Shown here piece by piece: positions 20,047 to 28,397 of a DNA stretch of 64,000 nucleotides. This DNA comes from Streptomyces fragilis (GTDB lineage: Bacteria; Actinomycetota; Actinomycetes; Streptomycetales; Streptomycetaceae): contig NZ_BEVZ01000008.1 of the NCBI RefSeq assembly GCF_003112515.1, positions 186,001 to 250,000 on the forward strand, given 5' to 3'. Position numbers and translations under genes: made by a program. The notes under the pieces are model-generated. The model saw nothing but the letters and a program-made list of their open reading frames with translations. It made no database searches and was not told the origin of the DNA. Positions within the stretch are counted from its first letter, which is position 1. Every line of letters starts with the position of its first letter.

Positions 20047-21060
20047 ATGAGCAAGACCGCGCTGATCACCGGTGTCACCGGCCAGGACGGGTCGTACCTG
20101 GCGGAGCTGCTGCTGGAGAAGGGCTACACGGTGCACGGCCTGGTGCGCCGGTCGTCCAGCTTCAACACCGAGCGGATCGACCACATCTACCAGGGCCCGC
20201 AGGAGCCCGGCCGCCGCTTCGTGCTGCACCACGCCGACCTCACCGACGGCGTCGCCCTGGTCAACCTGCTGCGTGAGATACAGCCCCACGAGGTCTACAA
20301 CCTGGGTGCCCAGTCGCATGTGCGGGTGTCCTTCGACGCCCCGCTGTACACCGGCGACGCCACCGGGCTCGGTTCGCTGCGGCTGCTGGAGGCGGTCCGC
20401 GCCGCGGGCATCGAGACCCGCTTCTACCAGGCTTCCTCCTCGGAGATGTTCGGCGCGACGCCGCCCCCGCAGAACGAGGCGACGCCTTTCCACCCGCGCA
20501 GCCCGTACGGTGCCGCCAAGGTCTACGCGTACTGGTCCACCGTCAACTACCGTGAGGCCTACGGTATGTACGCGGTCAACGGGATCCTCTTCAACCACGA
20601 GTCCCCGCGCCGCGGCGAGACCTTCGTGACCCGGAAGATCACCCGCGCGGTGGCCCGCATCAAGGCGGGGCTGCAGCAGGAGCTCTACCTGGGGAACCTC
20701 GACGCCGTCCGCGACTGGGGCTACGCGCCCGAGTACGTGGACGCCATGTGGCGGATGCTCCAGCAGGACGAGCCGACCGACTACGTGGTGGCCACCGGGG
20801 TCGCGGCCACGGTGCGCGAGTTCCTGGAGACGGCGTTCGGTCACGCGGGGCTGGACTGGCGCGAGCACGTCCGGTACGACGCCAAGTACGAGCGTCCGAG
20901 CGAGGTGGACGCGCTGATCGGCGACGCCTCCAAGGCCGAGGAGATCCTCGGCTGGAAGCCCGAGGTCAGGGTGGAGGAGCTCGCCCGGATCATGGTCGAC
21001 GCCGACGTCCGTCAGGTGGACGCCGAGCTGGCGGGCACCGCGGTGCGCGTCGACCGCTGA
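20047..21060 (+). CDS. gmd: GDP-mannose 4,6-dehydratase
   Basis: Gmd converts GDP-D-mannose to GDP-4-keto-6-deoxy-D-mannose, the substrate of the divergent GDP-fucose synthase. It is 337 residues from ATG at 20047, with GGGAGGA upstream. Motifs are GVTGQDGSYLAELLLEKGY near the N-terminus, VRRSSSFNTERIDHIY, the catalytic region QASSSEMFG, and YGAAKVYAYW with the Tyr-Lys pair. The pair gmd/fcl shows that the cluster makes GDP-L-fucose, so the exported glycan likely contains fucose or a related 6-deoxyhexose. Confidence 0.96.
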   Translation: MSKTALITGVTGQDGSYLAELLLEKGYTVHGLVRRSSSFNTERIDHIYQGPQEPGRRFVLHHADLTDGVALVNLLREIQPHEVYNLGAQSHVRVSFDAPLYTGDATGLGSLRLLEAVRAAGIETRFYQASSSEMFGATPPPQNEATPFHPRSPYGAAKVYAYWSTVNYREAYGMYAVNGILFNHESPRRGETFVTRKITRAVARIKAGLQQELYLGNLDAVRDWGYAPEYVDAMWRMLQQDEPTDYVVATGVAATVREFLETAFGHAGLDWREHVRYDAKYERPSEVDALIGDASKAEEILGWKPEVRVEELARIMVDADVRQVDAELAGTAVRVDR

Positions 21061-21219
21061 GCCGGCCGCCGGTCCGGGACGGGACCGGCACGGTACGGCA
21101 CACAGGCTCCGGCCGAAGCCCGGGGGGACGGGGATCGGCCGGGAGCAGGGAGAGGAACGCGTCCGGCGGCCCGCCGGACGCGTCAGGGGCGGCTTCAGGG
21201 CCGTTTGTTTGGGGGTTCG

Positions 21220-23943
21220 ATGAGAAGAACCAGAGGGCTGAGCGTGGCCCTCGCGACGGCGCTCGCGGCGGGCCTTGCGGCCGCCGTGGCGCCGCAGGCC
21301 GGCGCGATCAGCGAGTCGGTCGCCTTCACCGCGGACGATCTGCCCACCTGGCAGACCAACGGCATCGTCTGGGCGCTCGCCCAGGCGGACGGCGTGGTCT
21401 TCGCCGGCGGCACCTTCTCCGCGGTGCGTCCCCCCGAGGGGGAAACCGGCAGCGAGCAGCAGGTGGCGAACTTCGTGGCGCTGGACGCCGCGACCGGCGC
21501 GCCCACCGACTGCGACCTGTCCTTCACGGTGGGCTCCGGCACCGCCACCGTCCGCGCGATGGCCGTCTCCCCGGATCAGCAGACGCTGTACGTGGGCGGC
21601 TACTTCGGCGCGGTCAACGGCACCGCCGTCTCCAGCGTCGCCGCGATCGACATCGACACCTGCACGCCGCGGACCGGCTTCAACGCCGCCTTCCCGGCGA
21701 CCGTGCGGGCGCTGGCCGTCACCGGTGACACGGTGTACGCGGGCGGTGACTTCACCAGCGTCAACGGCCAGCCGCGCGAGCGCTTCGCCGCGGTGGCCGC
21801 CGGCAACGGCGCGCTGCGCCCGTTCACCGCCGACGTGGACGAGCCGGGCCGGGCGATCGAGGTCACCCCCGACGGGCAGCACGCCCTGATCGGCGGCGAC
21901 TTCTTCACCGTCAACGGGCAGAACTCGCACGCGCTGGCCGTGGTGGACGCCGTCAGGGGCGACGTCGAGAAGGCCTACCCGGCCGGGTTCATCCCGAACA
22001 CCTCGGTGGTCAAGGACATCGACACCGACGGAACCGGCTTCTACACCGGCAACGAGGGCACCGGCGGCGGCGTCTTCGACGGCCGCATCGCGCTGGACTA
22101 CGGCACCTTCGACCAGCGCTGGCGCGACACCTGCCTGGGCGCCACCCAGGCCGTGGAGTCCTACCAGGACGTCCTCTACAGCGCCTCGCACGCCCACGAC
22201 TGCTCCAGCGTCGGCGAGTTCCCGGACGGACGGCGCCAGCACTTCCTGGCCCAGCCGACCACCTCCACGGCCAAGCTGGGCTGGTTCCCGGACACCAACG
22301 ACGGTCTCGGCGAGGGCATCGGGCCGCGCGCCATCACCATCTCGTCGAAGAACGGCGTCGACTACCTCTGGTCCGGCGGCGAGTTCACCACCGTCAACGG
22401 CGCCGCGGCGCAGGGACTCACCCGGTTCGCCTCCACCGGTGACGTCGGCGCGCCCACCGTGCCGGTGATCGGCGCGGACGCGGTGGAGCCCGGCAAGGTC
22501 AAGGTCCGCTGGCGCACCAGCATGGACGACGACGACAGCCGGCTGATCTACAAGATCTACCGCAACGGCTCCAGCACGCCGATCGGCACCGTCGAGGCGG
22601 ACTCCGTCTACTGGGAGCGCCCGCAGGCCTCCTTCACCGACACCGGTGTCACCCCCGGCTCGAGCTACAGCTACCGGGTGACGGCCTCGGACCCGGCGGG
22701 CAACACCAGCGCCCTGTCGGCGACCGCGAGCGTGACCGTGCCGAAGACGGCCGAGCCGTACGCCTCGTCGGTGCTGGCGGACGGCCCGAACCTGTACTGG
22801 CGTCACGACGAGAAGACCACGCCGTACGTCGGCGACTCCTCGGCCGGTGACCAGAGCGGTGTGATGAGCGGCGGTCCGGCCCTCGGTGAGGCGGGCGCGC
22901 TCACCAGCGGCGGTACCTCGTTCCGCTTCGACGGCTCCGACGACCGCCTGTACAGCGACCGTCGCACCACCGTCGGCACGTCCTACTCGCTGGAGACCTG
23001 GTTCCGCACCACCACCACGAGCGGCGGCAAGCTGGTGGGCTTCGGCAACAACACCACCAGGAACAGCGGCAGCTACGACAAGCACATCTACATGGCCAAC
23101 GACGGGCGCCTGTTCTTCGGCGCCTACAGCGGGGCCACGCGGACGGTGAACTCCCTCACCCGCTACAACGACGGCAAGTGGCACCACGTCGTCGGCACGC
23201 AGGGCGCGGGCGGCATGGCGCTGTACGTCGACGGGGTCCGGGTCGCGCGCAACACCGCGTACACCACGCACCAGAGCTACGCCGGCTACTGGCGGGTGGG
23301 CGGCGACGCCCTGAGCGGCTGGCCGTCGCGTCCGAGCAGCGACAACTTCGCCGGTCAGATCGACGAGGTCGCGGTCTACCCGACCGTCCTCGGCGCCGAC
23401 CGGGTGGCCGCGCACCACCAGCAGGCCACCAAGCAGGGCGACACCGTCACCTCCGTGCAGGCGTCCGAGGACACCTACGTGAACGAGGGGTCCAAGAGCA
23501 CCGCGTACGGCTCCGCCACCTCGCTGGCGGTCCGCGGCAGCTCCGGGTACGAGGCGTACCTGCGCTTCGCGCTGCCCGCGGCTCCGGCCGGCACCACGCT
23601 GACCGGTGCGGCGCTGGAGGTCCGCACGGACTCCTCCGCCACCGCCGGGTCGGCCGACGCCGTCACGCTGCGGCCGGTCACCGGCGAGTGGACCGAGGCG
23701 GGCACCACGTGGAACACCAAGCCCGCCCTGGGCCCGTCCACGCTGGGCACCCTCACCCCGCCGGCCGCCTCGAACTCCGGCGCCACCGCGGAGCTGGACG
23801 TCGCCGCGGTGCGCGCGGCGCTGGGCGGCGACTACGGCGTGGCGCTGACGGGGACCGGGACGGACGCGCTGTGGCTGTGGTCCAGCGAGGCCCCGTCCGC
23901 GGCGGGCACGCCGCGGCTGATCCTCACCTTCTCGCCCCAGTAG
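21220..23943 (+). CDS. Secreted multidomain protein (delta-60 propeller, FN3, LamG, DNRLRE)
   Basis: A large exported protein of 907 residues. MRRTRGLSVALATALAAGLA and the following AAAVAPQAGA form a signal peptide. Residues about 30-405 carry repeated GGxFxxVNG motifs, typical of delta-60 (DUF5122) beta-propeller repeats. About 408-503 is a fibronectin type III-like domain, 510-725 a LamG/concanavalin-like domain (YSLETWFRTTTTSGGKLVGF region), and 737-907 a DNRLRE domain (EDTYVNEG, WNTKPALG). ATG at 21220 has GGGGG upstream. There is no LPxTG-type sorting signal or C-terminal anchor, so it is probably released or glycan-associated. An adhesin or glycan-binding role is inference from domains and from lying inside a glycan cluster. 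Confidence 0.85.
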   Translation: MRRTRGLSVALATALAAGLAAAVAPQAGAISESVAFTADDLPTWQTNGIVWALAQADGVVFAGGTFSAVRPPEGETGSEQQVANFVALDAATGAPTDCDLSFTVGSGTATVRAMAVSPDQQTLYVGGYFGAVNGTAVSSVAAIDIDTCTPRTGFNAAFPATVRALAVTGDTVYAGGDFTSVNGQPRERFAAVAAGNGALRPFTADVDEPGRAIEVTPDGQHALIGGDFFTVNGQNSHALAVVDAVRGDVEKAYPAGFIPNTSVVKDIDTDGTGFYTGNEGTGGGVFDGRIALDYGTFDQRWRDTCLGATQAVESYQDVLYSASHAHDCSSVGEFPDGRRQHFLAQPTTSTAKLGWFPDTNDGLGEGIGPRAITISSKNGVDYLWSGGEFTTVNGAAAQGLTRFASTGDVGAPTVPVIGADAVEPGKVKVRWRTSMDDDDSRLIYKIYRNGSSTPIGTVEADSVYWERPQASFTDTGVTPGSSYSYRVTASDPAGNTSALSATASVTVPKTAEPYASSVLADGPNLYWRHDEKTTPYVGDSSAGDQSGVMSGGPALGEAGALTSGGTSFRFDGSDDRLYSDRRTTVGTSYSLETWFRTTTTSGGKLVGFGNNTTRNSGSYDKHIYMANDGRLFFGAYSGATRTVNSLTRYNDGKWHHVVGTQGAGGMALYVDGVRVARNTAYTTHQSYAGYWRVGGDALSGWPSRPSSDNFAGQIDEVAVYPTVLGADRVAAHHQQATKQGDTVTSVQASEDTYVNEGSKSTAYGSATSLAVRGSSGYEAYLRFALPAAPAGTTLTGAALEVRTDSSATAGSADAVTLRPVTGEWTEAGTTWNTKPALGPSTLGTLTPPAASNSGATAELDVAAVRAALGGDYGVALTGTGTDALWLWSSEAPSAAGTPRLILTFSPQ

Positions 23944-23953
23944 GGCGGACCGC

Positions 23954-24003
23954 CGGCCCGGTGGCCTCCCGTCGGTCGCACGACCGCGGGGGCCACCGGG
24001 CCG
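23954..24003 (+). terminator. Hairpin after secreted LamG protein
   Basis: CGGCCCGGTGGCC (23954-23966) pairs with GGCCACCGGGCCG (23991-24003), with further nested CCCG/CGGG and CGGTCG/CGACCG pairs inside. It starts 11 bases after the stop codon. There is no U tract, as is common in Streptomyces. Confidence 0.7.
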
Positions 24004-24040
24004 CGGCACAGATCCGGCGTGACGGCACCACCAGCACGTC

Positions 24041-24058
24041 CCGCACGCGCGCGTGCGG
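24041..24058. promoter_or_regulatory. 18-bp palindrome upstream of lipoprotein gene
   Basis: CCGCACGCGCGCGTGCGG is a perfect palindrome ending nine bases before the SD (AGGAG at about 24068) of the lipoprotein gene. It may be an operator or a leader hairpin, or chance in alternating GC sequence. Confidence 0.35.
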
Positions 24059-24077
24059 AGCAGAGAGCAGGAGTCCC

Positions 24078-24758
24078 ATGCGCAACCACCCGCTGGCGGC
24101 GATCGCCGCCCTGATCGCCCTGGGCGTGCTGCCCGCGCTCTCCGGCTGCTCGTCCTCCTCCGGCGATCGGGCCGGCGGCGACCGGGCCGCGGGCCACTCC
24201 TCGGCCTCCTCCCCCGCCTCCGGCGGCCCGTCGGCCGGTGCGGGGGCGTCGTCCCCGGGGCCGGTGCTGCCGGACTCGGAGATCGAGGCCCCGAAGGGGT
24301 CCGGGAAGTTCACGAAGAAGGAGAAGGAGTACCTCAGCGGCCGGGTGCCCGAGCGGATGGAGCCGGCCGCCGTCCTGGACCTCGGCAAGGAGGCCTGCCA
24401 GCGGATCGACCGCACCGCGCGGCACGACAAGGACGCGGTGATCGGCGCGCTGGTGGCCGGGGAGATCCCGGACGCCGAGCCGGCCGTCACCCACCTGTGC
24501 CCGGAGCACGAGCCGCTGCTCGAGGCCGCGAAGGGCGGCTACCCGGACGGGCAGCACCCGAAGCCCGCGGCGGGGCGGTACCGGACCGTGTCCGCGGGAC
24601 CGGCCTGCGCCTGGACGGTCACCGGGTCCGGCGGGAAGGTGCTGGCCTCCGGACCGGGCACCGGGGGCGCCAGGAAGGACGGCACGTACACCATGACCGT
24701 GCCGTCCGGGGCCGCCCGGCTGGTGTCCTCCGGGTGTTACGCCTGGGTGCGGGCCTGA
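24078..24758 (+). CDS. Putative lipoprotein
   Basis: A 226-residue exported protein. The N-terminus MRNHPLAAIAALIALGVLPA ends in the lipobox LSGC, predicting lipid attachment at the Cys near residue 24. A Ser/Gly/Ala linker follows, then KFTKKEKEYLSGRVPERMEP and a region with paired cysteines that resembles no family I can name. The C-terminal half (GPACAWTVTGSGGKVLASGP) looks like a small beta domain with conserved Cys residues. AGGAG lies about 8 bases before ATG at 24078. It converges on the GT4 gene and overlaps its end by 22 bases. A role on the cell surface beside the glycan genes is plausible; function is unknown. Confidence 0.75.
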   Translation: MRNHPLAAIAALIALGVLPALSGCSSSSGDRAGGDRAAGHSSASSPASGGPSAGAGASSPGPVLPDSEIEAPKGSGKFTKKEKEYLSGRVPERMEPAAVLDLGKEACQRIDRTARHDKDAVIGALVAGEIPDAEPAVTHLCPEHEPLLEAAKGGYPDGQHPKPAAGRYRTVSAGPACAWTVTGSGGKVLASGPGTGGARKDGTYTMTVPSGAARLVSSGCYAWVRA

Positions 24759-25894
24759 CCGGCTCCGACCGCCCCGCCGTACACCTCCAGCAGCTTCCCG
24801 ACCACCGCGTCGATCGAGAAGGCCTCGCCGGCCAGCCTGTGGGCCGCCGCCGAGGCCTTCTCGGCGTTCTCGGGCTCCAGCAGCTCCAGCACCGCTCCCG
24901 CCAGGGCGTCGGCGCCCTCGACCACCCGGCCGGCGCCGGCCTCGCCGATCGCCGGCGCGAGGCCGTTGGAGCGCGTCACCACGGCGGGCGTGCCGACCGA
25001 GAGGGACTCCAGGACCGACATCGGGAACGGCTCGTCCACCGAGGGCAGCACGTAGACGTGGGCCCGGCGCAGCTCCTCCAGCACCCGGGCGGAGGTCAGC
25101 GCGCCCACGCAGAACACCCGGTCGGCCAGCCGTAGTTCCTCGATCCGGCGCCGCACGGTCGCGAGCTCGCCCTCGTCGGGGCCGGCGACCACGAATTCGG
25201 CGTCCGGGTGGCGGCGCAGGACCGCGGGCGCGGCGTCGACGAAGTCCACGGGGCGCTTGCGGGCCTGCAGGCGGGCGGCGTAGAGGATCCGCGGCGGCCC
25301 GGCGGGCTGCGGGCGGGGGTCCTGGGCGGGCACGCCGTTCACCAGGTGCACGGCGGTGGCCAGCGGGGCGCCGAGCACCGCGTCCAGGTCCCGCCGCTCG
25401 TGGCCGGTGAGGTGGAGCACCGCTGCCGCGCCGCGCAGCACCCGGCGGACGGCCAGGGCGTCGAGGACCTTGGCGAGCGCCTTGCCGCTGGGGTCGACCA
25501 TGCCGTGCGTCTGCAGCACCAGCGGGACGCGGGCGCGCAGCGCGGCCAGCGCCACCGGGAGGGTGACCAGGTCGCGGGCCAGGTGGACGTGGACCACGTC
25601 CGCCTCGCGCACCAGGCGGCCGGCGCGGGCCAGCAGGGCGGGTGAGGTGATGCCGCTGAAGCCGAGCGGCAGCAGACGGCGGGCCGGGTAGAGCCGGGCG
25701 GGCACCCCTTCCACGTCGCGCGGCGGGCCGCCGGCGAACCCCTCGGCCAGGGCGAGAAGTTCGGGCCGGTGGCCGCGGGCCGCCAGGCCGTGCGCGAGGT
25801 TGAGCGCGACCCTGACCGGTCCGCCGAAGGCGCCGGTGGGCGAGTGCAGGGTGACCGCGTGCAGGACGCGCAGCGGTCCGTCCGGGGCGCTCAC
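24737..25894 (-). CDS. GT4-type glycosyltransferase
   Basis: A 385-residue retaining glycosyltransferase of the GT-B fold. The N-terminal domain starts RVLHAVTLHSPTGAFGGPVR, with the glycine-rich acceptor loop and VVHVHLARDLV. The C-terminal donor-binding domain has PPRILYAARLQARKRPVDFV, EFVVAGPDEGELATV and the E(x)7E region PSVDEPFPMSVLESLSVGTP. GTG at 25894 is chosen because it overlaps the upstream acetyltransferase stop by four bases and matches the family N-terminus. It would add one sugar of the repeat unit; donor and acceptor are unknown. Confidence 0.88.
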   Translation of the reverse strand: MSAPDGPLRVLHAVTLHSPTGAFGGPVRVALNLAHGLAARGHRPELLALAEGFAGGPPRDVEGVPARLYPARRLLPLGFSGITSPALLARAGRLVREADVVHVHLARDLVTLPVALAALRARVPLVLQTHGMVDPSGKALAKVLDALAVRRVLRGAAAVLHLTGHERRDLDAVLGAPLATAVHLVNGVPAQDPRPQPAGPPRILYAARLQARKRPVDFVDAAPAVLRRHPDAEFVVAGPDEGELATVRRRIEELRLADRVFCVGALTSARVLEELRRAHVYVLPSVDEPFPMSVLESLSVGTPAVVTRSNGLAPAIGEAGAGRVVEGADALAGAVLELLEPENAEKASAAAHRLAGEAFSIDAVVGKLLEVYGGAVGAGQARTQA

Positions 25895-26430
25895 GAGGGC
25901 TCCTTCACGGGGCGGCGGGCACCGTCGGCGGTGTGCAGGGTCAGCTCGGGCAGGTCCTGGTGGAGCACCGCGCCCGCGCCGACCACGGCGTGCCGGCCGA
26001 CCGTCGCGCCGGCCAGGACGGTGGCGCGGGCGGCTATCCAGGCGCCGTCCTCGACGGTGATCGGGGCGTTGCGGTAGCGGAAGTCGGCGGCCCGGTGGTC
26101 GTGCGAGCCGGTGCAGAGCAGGGCCTCCTGGGAGACGCACACGTGGCGGCCGAGGGTGACGGGCTCCAGGTTGAGCAGCCAGGCGCCCTCGCCTATCCAG
26201 GTGTGGTCGCCGACGGTCAGCTTCCACGGCCACAGCACGCGCACCCGGTGGCGGATCAGCACCCGCTCGCCCACGGTCGCGCCGAAGGCGCGCAGCAGCG
26301 CGACCCGCAGCCGCGGCGGGCACCACCAGGCCGTGAAGACCAGGTTCATCACCGCGAACCACAGGGCCTGGACCAGCTTGCCCCGCCCCTTGTCGTATCC
26401 GGCCAGGGTGAACGACGAGAGATCACGCAT
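25891..26430 (-). CDS. WcaF-like O-acetyltransferase (hexapeptide repeat)
   Basis: A 179-residue acyltransferase with left-handed beta-helix hexapeptide repeats (IGEGAWLLNLEPVTLGRHVC then VSQEALLCTG, ITVEDGAWIAARATVLAGAT). The conserved catalytic His lies in GSHDH. The N-terminal LSSFTLAGYDKGRGKLVQAL and AWWCPP motif are characteristic of the WcaF/colanic-acid acetyltransferase subgroup. It would O-acetylate a sugar of the glycan using acetyl-CoA. It is co-translated with the downstream GT4 gene (4-base overlap) and divergent from the Wzy-like gene. Confidence 0.87.
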   Translation of the reverse strand: MRDLSSFTLAGYDKGRGKLVQALWFAVMNLVFTAWWCPPRLRVALLRAFGATVGERVLIRHRVRVLWPWKLTVGDHTWIGEGAWLLNLEPVTLGRHVCVSQEALLCTGSHDHRAADFRYRNAPITVEDGAWIAARATVLAGATVGRHAVVGAGAVLHQDLPELTLHTADGARRPVKEPS

Positions 26431-26540
26431 GCCGGCCCCCTTCCCCCACGCGTCACCGGGAGGCGACGCCCCACCGGTCGTCCGCGCTCCCCAGCGCGGT
26501 GATCACAGGCTAGTGGGTCGCCGGAGGTCACGGCAGGGCC

Positions 26541-26569
26541 TGTGGACAACCCCCGTCGCATCGTCCACA
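26541..26569. promoter_or_regulatory. Two DnaA boxes upstream of Wzy-like gene
   Basis: TGTGGACAA at 26541-26549 is a perfect TTGTCCACA box on the minus strand, and TCGTCCACA at 26561-26569 matches eight of nine on the plus strand. They face each other 20 bases apart in the 217-base gap between the acetyltransferase and Wzy-like genes, about 23 kb from oriC. Confidence 0.6.
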
Positions 26570-26647
26570 GGGCGGACGCGTGTCCGATGATCGCTCGTAG
26601 ACTGCCAAGGACCCGGCCGGGGGGCCGGAGGGGTGTGGGGGAATGCG

Positions 26648-28312
26648 ATGACCACCGAGCGAACGGCCGGCGGGCCGCCGGGGGCCCCGGCGGGCGGGCC
26701 GCGCGGCGCGGGCGTCCCGAAGGAGGGCGCCGAGGCGCGCGGGAGCGCCGGCCAGGGGCCCGCCGTGCGGCGCCCGGGCATCCGGTTCCGCCCCTTCGCG
26801 CCGAGCACGCTGCTGACCACGGCGATGTCGGTGCCCCTGGTGCTGGGCCTTCCGCTGCTGCTGCCGCTGGTGGTGATGAACCAGCCGGGGAGCGGAGCGC
26901 GGGACACCGCGTACTGGCTGCAGGCGGGTCTGACGGCGTACTGCGGGGCGCGGCTGTGCGCCATGATCCTGGCCCGCCGCCGCAAGCTGCTGCAGGCCAC
27001 GTTCTGGATGTTCTGCTACATGGCGATGGGTGTGGCCCCGCTGGCGCAGGCGGTGCTGGGCCGGGTGCCGACGCCCGTGGTGGGCCCGCGCGAGGACCTG
27101 GTGCTGGCGATCGCGCTGGTGCTCTTCGGGTGCTGCGCCTTCGACCTCGGGGCGCTGCTGGCGCGGTTCCGGCCGCCGTGGCGGCGCAGGGAGGCCGAGG
27201 AGGAGCGGAACTTCGGGGGGGCCCGGGCGGCCGGGGCGGGTGGGCCGGACGACGGGTCGGCGGGGGAGCGGCGGCAGGGCCGCGAGGGCGACCGTCCGCG
27301 CCTGGTGCACCGGCGCCGCGTCCATCTGCTCACGCTGGCGGCCTTCGCCGCGGCGGCGCTGCTGGTGGTGCGGCTGGGCGGTCCGGCGGTCTTCTTCTCC
27401 AGCCGTCAGGAGATCACCGCCGGCCTGGAGGACGCGGGGCTGTCCGGCAACGGCTCCGAGGCGGGCCAGGCCTTCGTCCGCGGCTTCGGCACGGTACTGC
27501 CGCTGATCGCGCTGCTGGTCTACGTCCGGCGGCTGGCGACCTCCCGGCGCGCGCGGCGCAGCTGGTCCACGGTGGCCGTCTTCGGGGCGCTGCTCTGCCT
27601 GAACGCCGTCGTCAACAACCCGATATCGAACCCGCGTTACTGGTTCCTCACGGTGATGTTCGCGCTGCTGTTCACGGCCTTCCCGGTGAGCGCGGCGCTG
27701 TACCGGATGTCGCTGACGCTGGGCGTGGTGGTGGCGCTGCTGCTGTTCCCCTTCGCGGACGCCTTCCGCTACGACGAGAACAACACCCGGCCCATCGAGA
27801 CCACGTCGTTCCTGGAGCCGCTGGCGCTGAAGGACTACGACCAGATCGGGATGTTCGCCAACACGATCACCTACGTGGAGTCCACCGGCCACACCTACGG
27901 CAACCAGCTGGCGGGCTGCGTGCTGTTCGCGGTGCCGCGGTCGGTGTGGGAGGGCAAGCCGGTGGACACCGGCGTGATGGTGGGCCAGTGGATGGGCACC
28001 CGGAACACCAACCTGTCCTCCCCCGTGTGGGCGGAGCTGTACATCGACTTCGGCGCGGTGGGGATGACGGCGGGGCTGGGCCTGATCGGGTACGCGGCCG
28101 CCCGGTTCGACCGGAGGGTGGCGAGGGCGGCGCCCGGCCGGCGGAGCCATCCGGGGCGGCTGCTGCTGATCACCGCCCCGCTGATCGCCGGCTACTCGTT
28201 CATCCTGCTGCGCGGGCCGCTGCTCCAGGCGACCGGCAGGGTCGCGATCGCCGCCCTGTGCCTGCTGTTCATCACCACCCGCCGCGCGGACCGGGCGGTG
28301 CCGGGGAACTAG
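26648..28312 (+). CDS. Wzy/O-antigen-ligase-like polytopic membrane protein
   Basis: A 554-residue protein with a basic, Gly/Pro-rich cytoplasmic N-terminus (about 60 residues) and about ten membrane helices, such as LLTTAMSVPLVLGLPLLLPL and VHLLTLAAFAAAALLVVRLG. A large extracytoplasmic loop contains FRYDENNTRPIETTSFLEPL and TYGNQLAGCVLFAVPRSVWE followed by GKPVDTG. The loop pattern (R-x-G-like, NNPISNPRYWF) resembles polymerases of surface polysaccharides. ATG at 26648 has GGGGGA upstream; a GTG five codons earlier is possible. It likely polymerises the repeat unit made by this cluster. The assignment rests on topology and context, so it is moderately sure. Confidence 0.7.
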   Translation: MTTERTAGGPPGAPAGGPRGAGVPKEGAEARGSAGQGPAVRRPGIRFRPFAPSTLLTTAMSVPLVLGLPLLLPLVVMNQPGSGARDTAYWLQAGLTAYCGARLCAMILARRRKLLQATFWMFCYMAMGVAPLAQAVLGRVPTPVVGPREDLVLAIALVLFGCCAFDLGALLARFRPPWRRREAEEERNFGGARAAGAGGPDDGSAGERRQGREGDRPRLVHRRRVHLLTLAAFAAAALLVVRLGGPAVFFSSRQEITAGLEDAGLSGNGSEAGQAFVRGFGTVLPLIALLVYVRRLATSRRARRSWSTVAVFGALLCLNAVVNNPISNPRYWFLTVMFALLFTAFPVSAALYRMSLTLGVVVALLLFPFADAFRYDENNTRPIETTSFLEPLALKDYDQIGMFANTITYVESTGHTYGNQLAGCVLFAVPRSVWEGKPVDTGVMVGQWMGTRNTNLSSPVWAELYIDFGAVGMTAGLGLIGYAAARFDRRVARAAPGRRSHPGRLLLITAPLIAGYSFILLRGPLLQATGRVAIAALCLLFITTRRADRAVPGN

Positions 28313-28317
28313 GCGGG

Positions 28318-28390
28318 GCCGCAGGGCCGTGGCGCTCGGACGGCCGCAGGGCCGTGGCGCTCGGACGGCCACGGGGCGTGGCGCTCCTCC
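28318..28390. repeat. 25-bp tandem repeat, about 2.9 copies
   Basis: Two exact copies of a 25-base unit beginning GCCGCAGGGCCGTGGCGCTC (28318-28342 and 28343-28367) are followed by a degenerate third copy (28368-28390). They fill the gap between the Wzy-like gene (+) and the first sortase (-), which is the proposed left junction of the inverted segment. Confidence 0.85.
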
Positions 28391-28397
28391 CCGGGGC

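Noticed and set aside
17046..20078. A 1010-codon minus-strand frame
   Set aside because: It overlaps tRNA-Ala, the sugar transferase and fcl in a non-coding frame, with no family similarity.
21220..23943. Secreted LamG protein as substrate of the nearby class E sortases
   Set aside because: The C-terminus (PRLILTFSPQ) has no LAxTG/LPxTG motif, hydrophobic stretch or basic tail.
19918..24009. A 1363-codon open frame on the minus strand opposite gmd and the secreted LamG gene
   Set aside because: It is a GC-driven shadow frame: low-complexity Arg/Gly/Val/His composition, no domain, and fully opposite two well-recognised genes.
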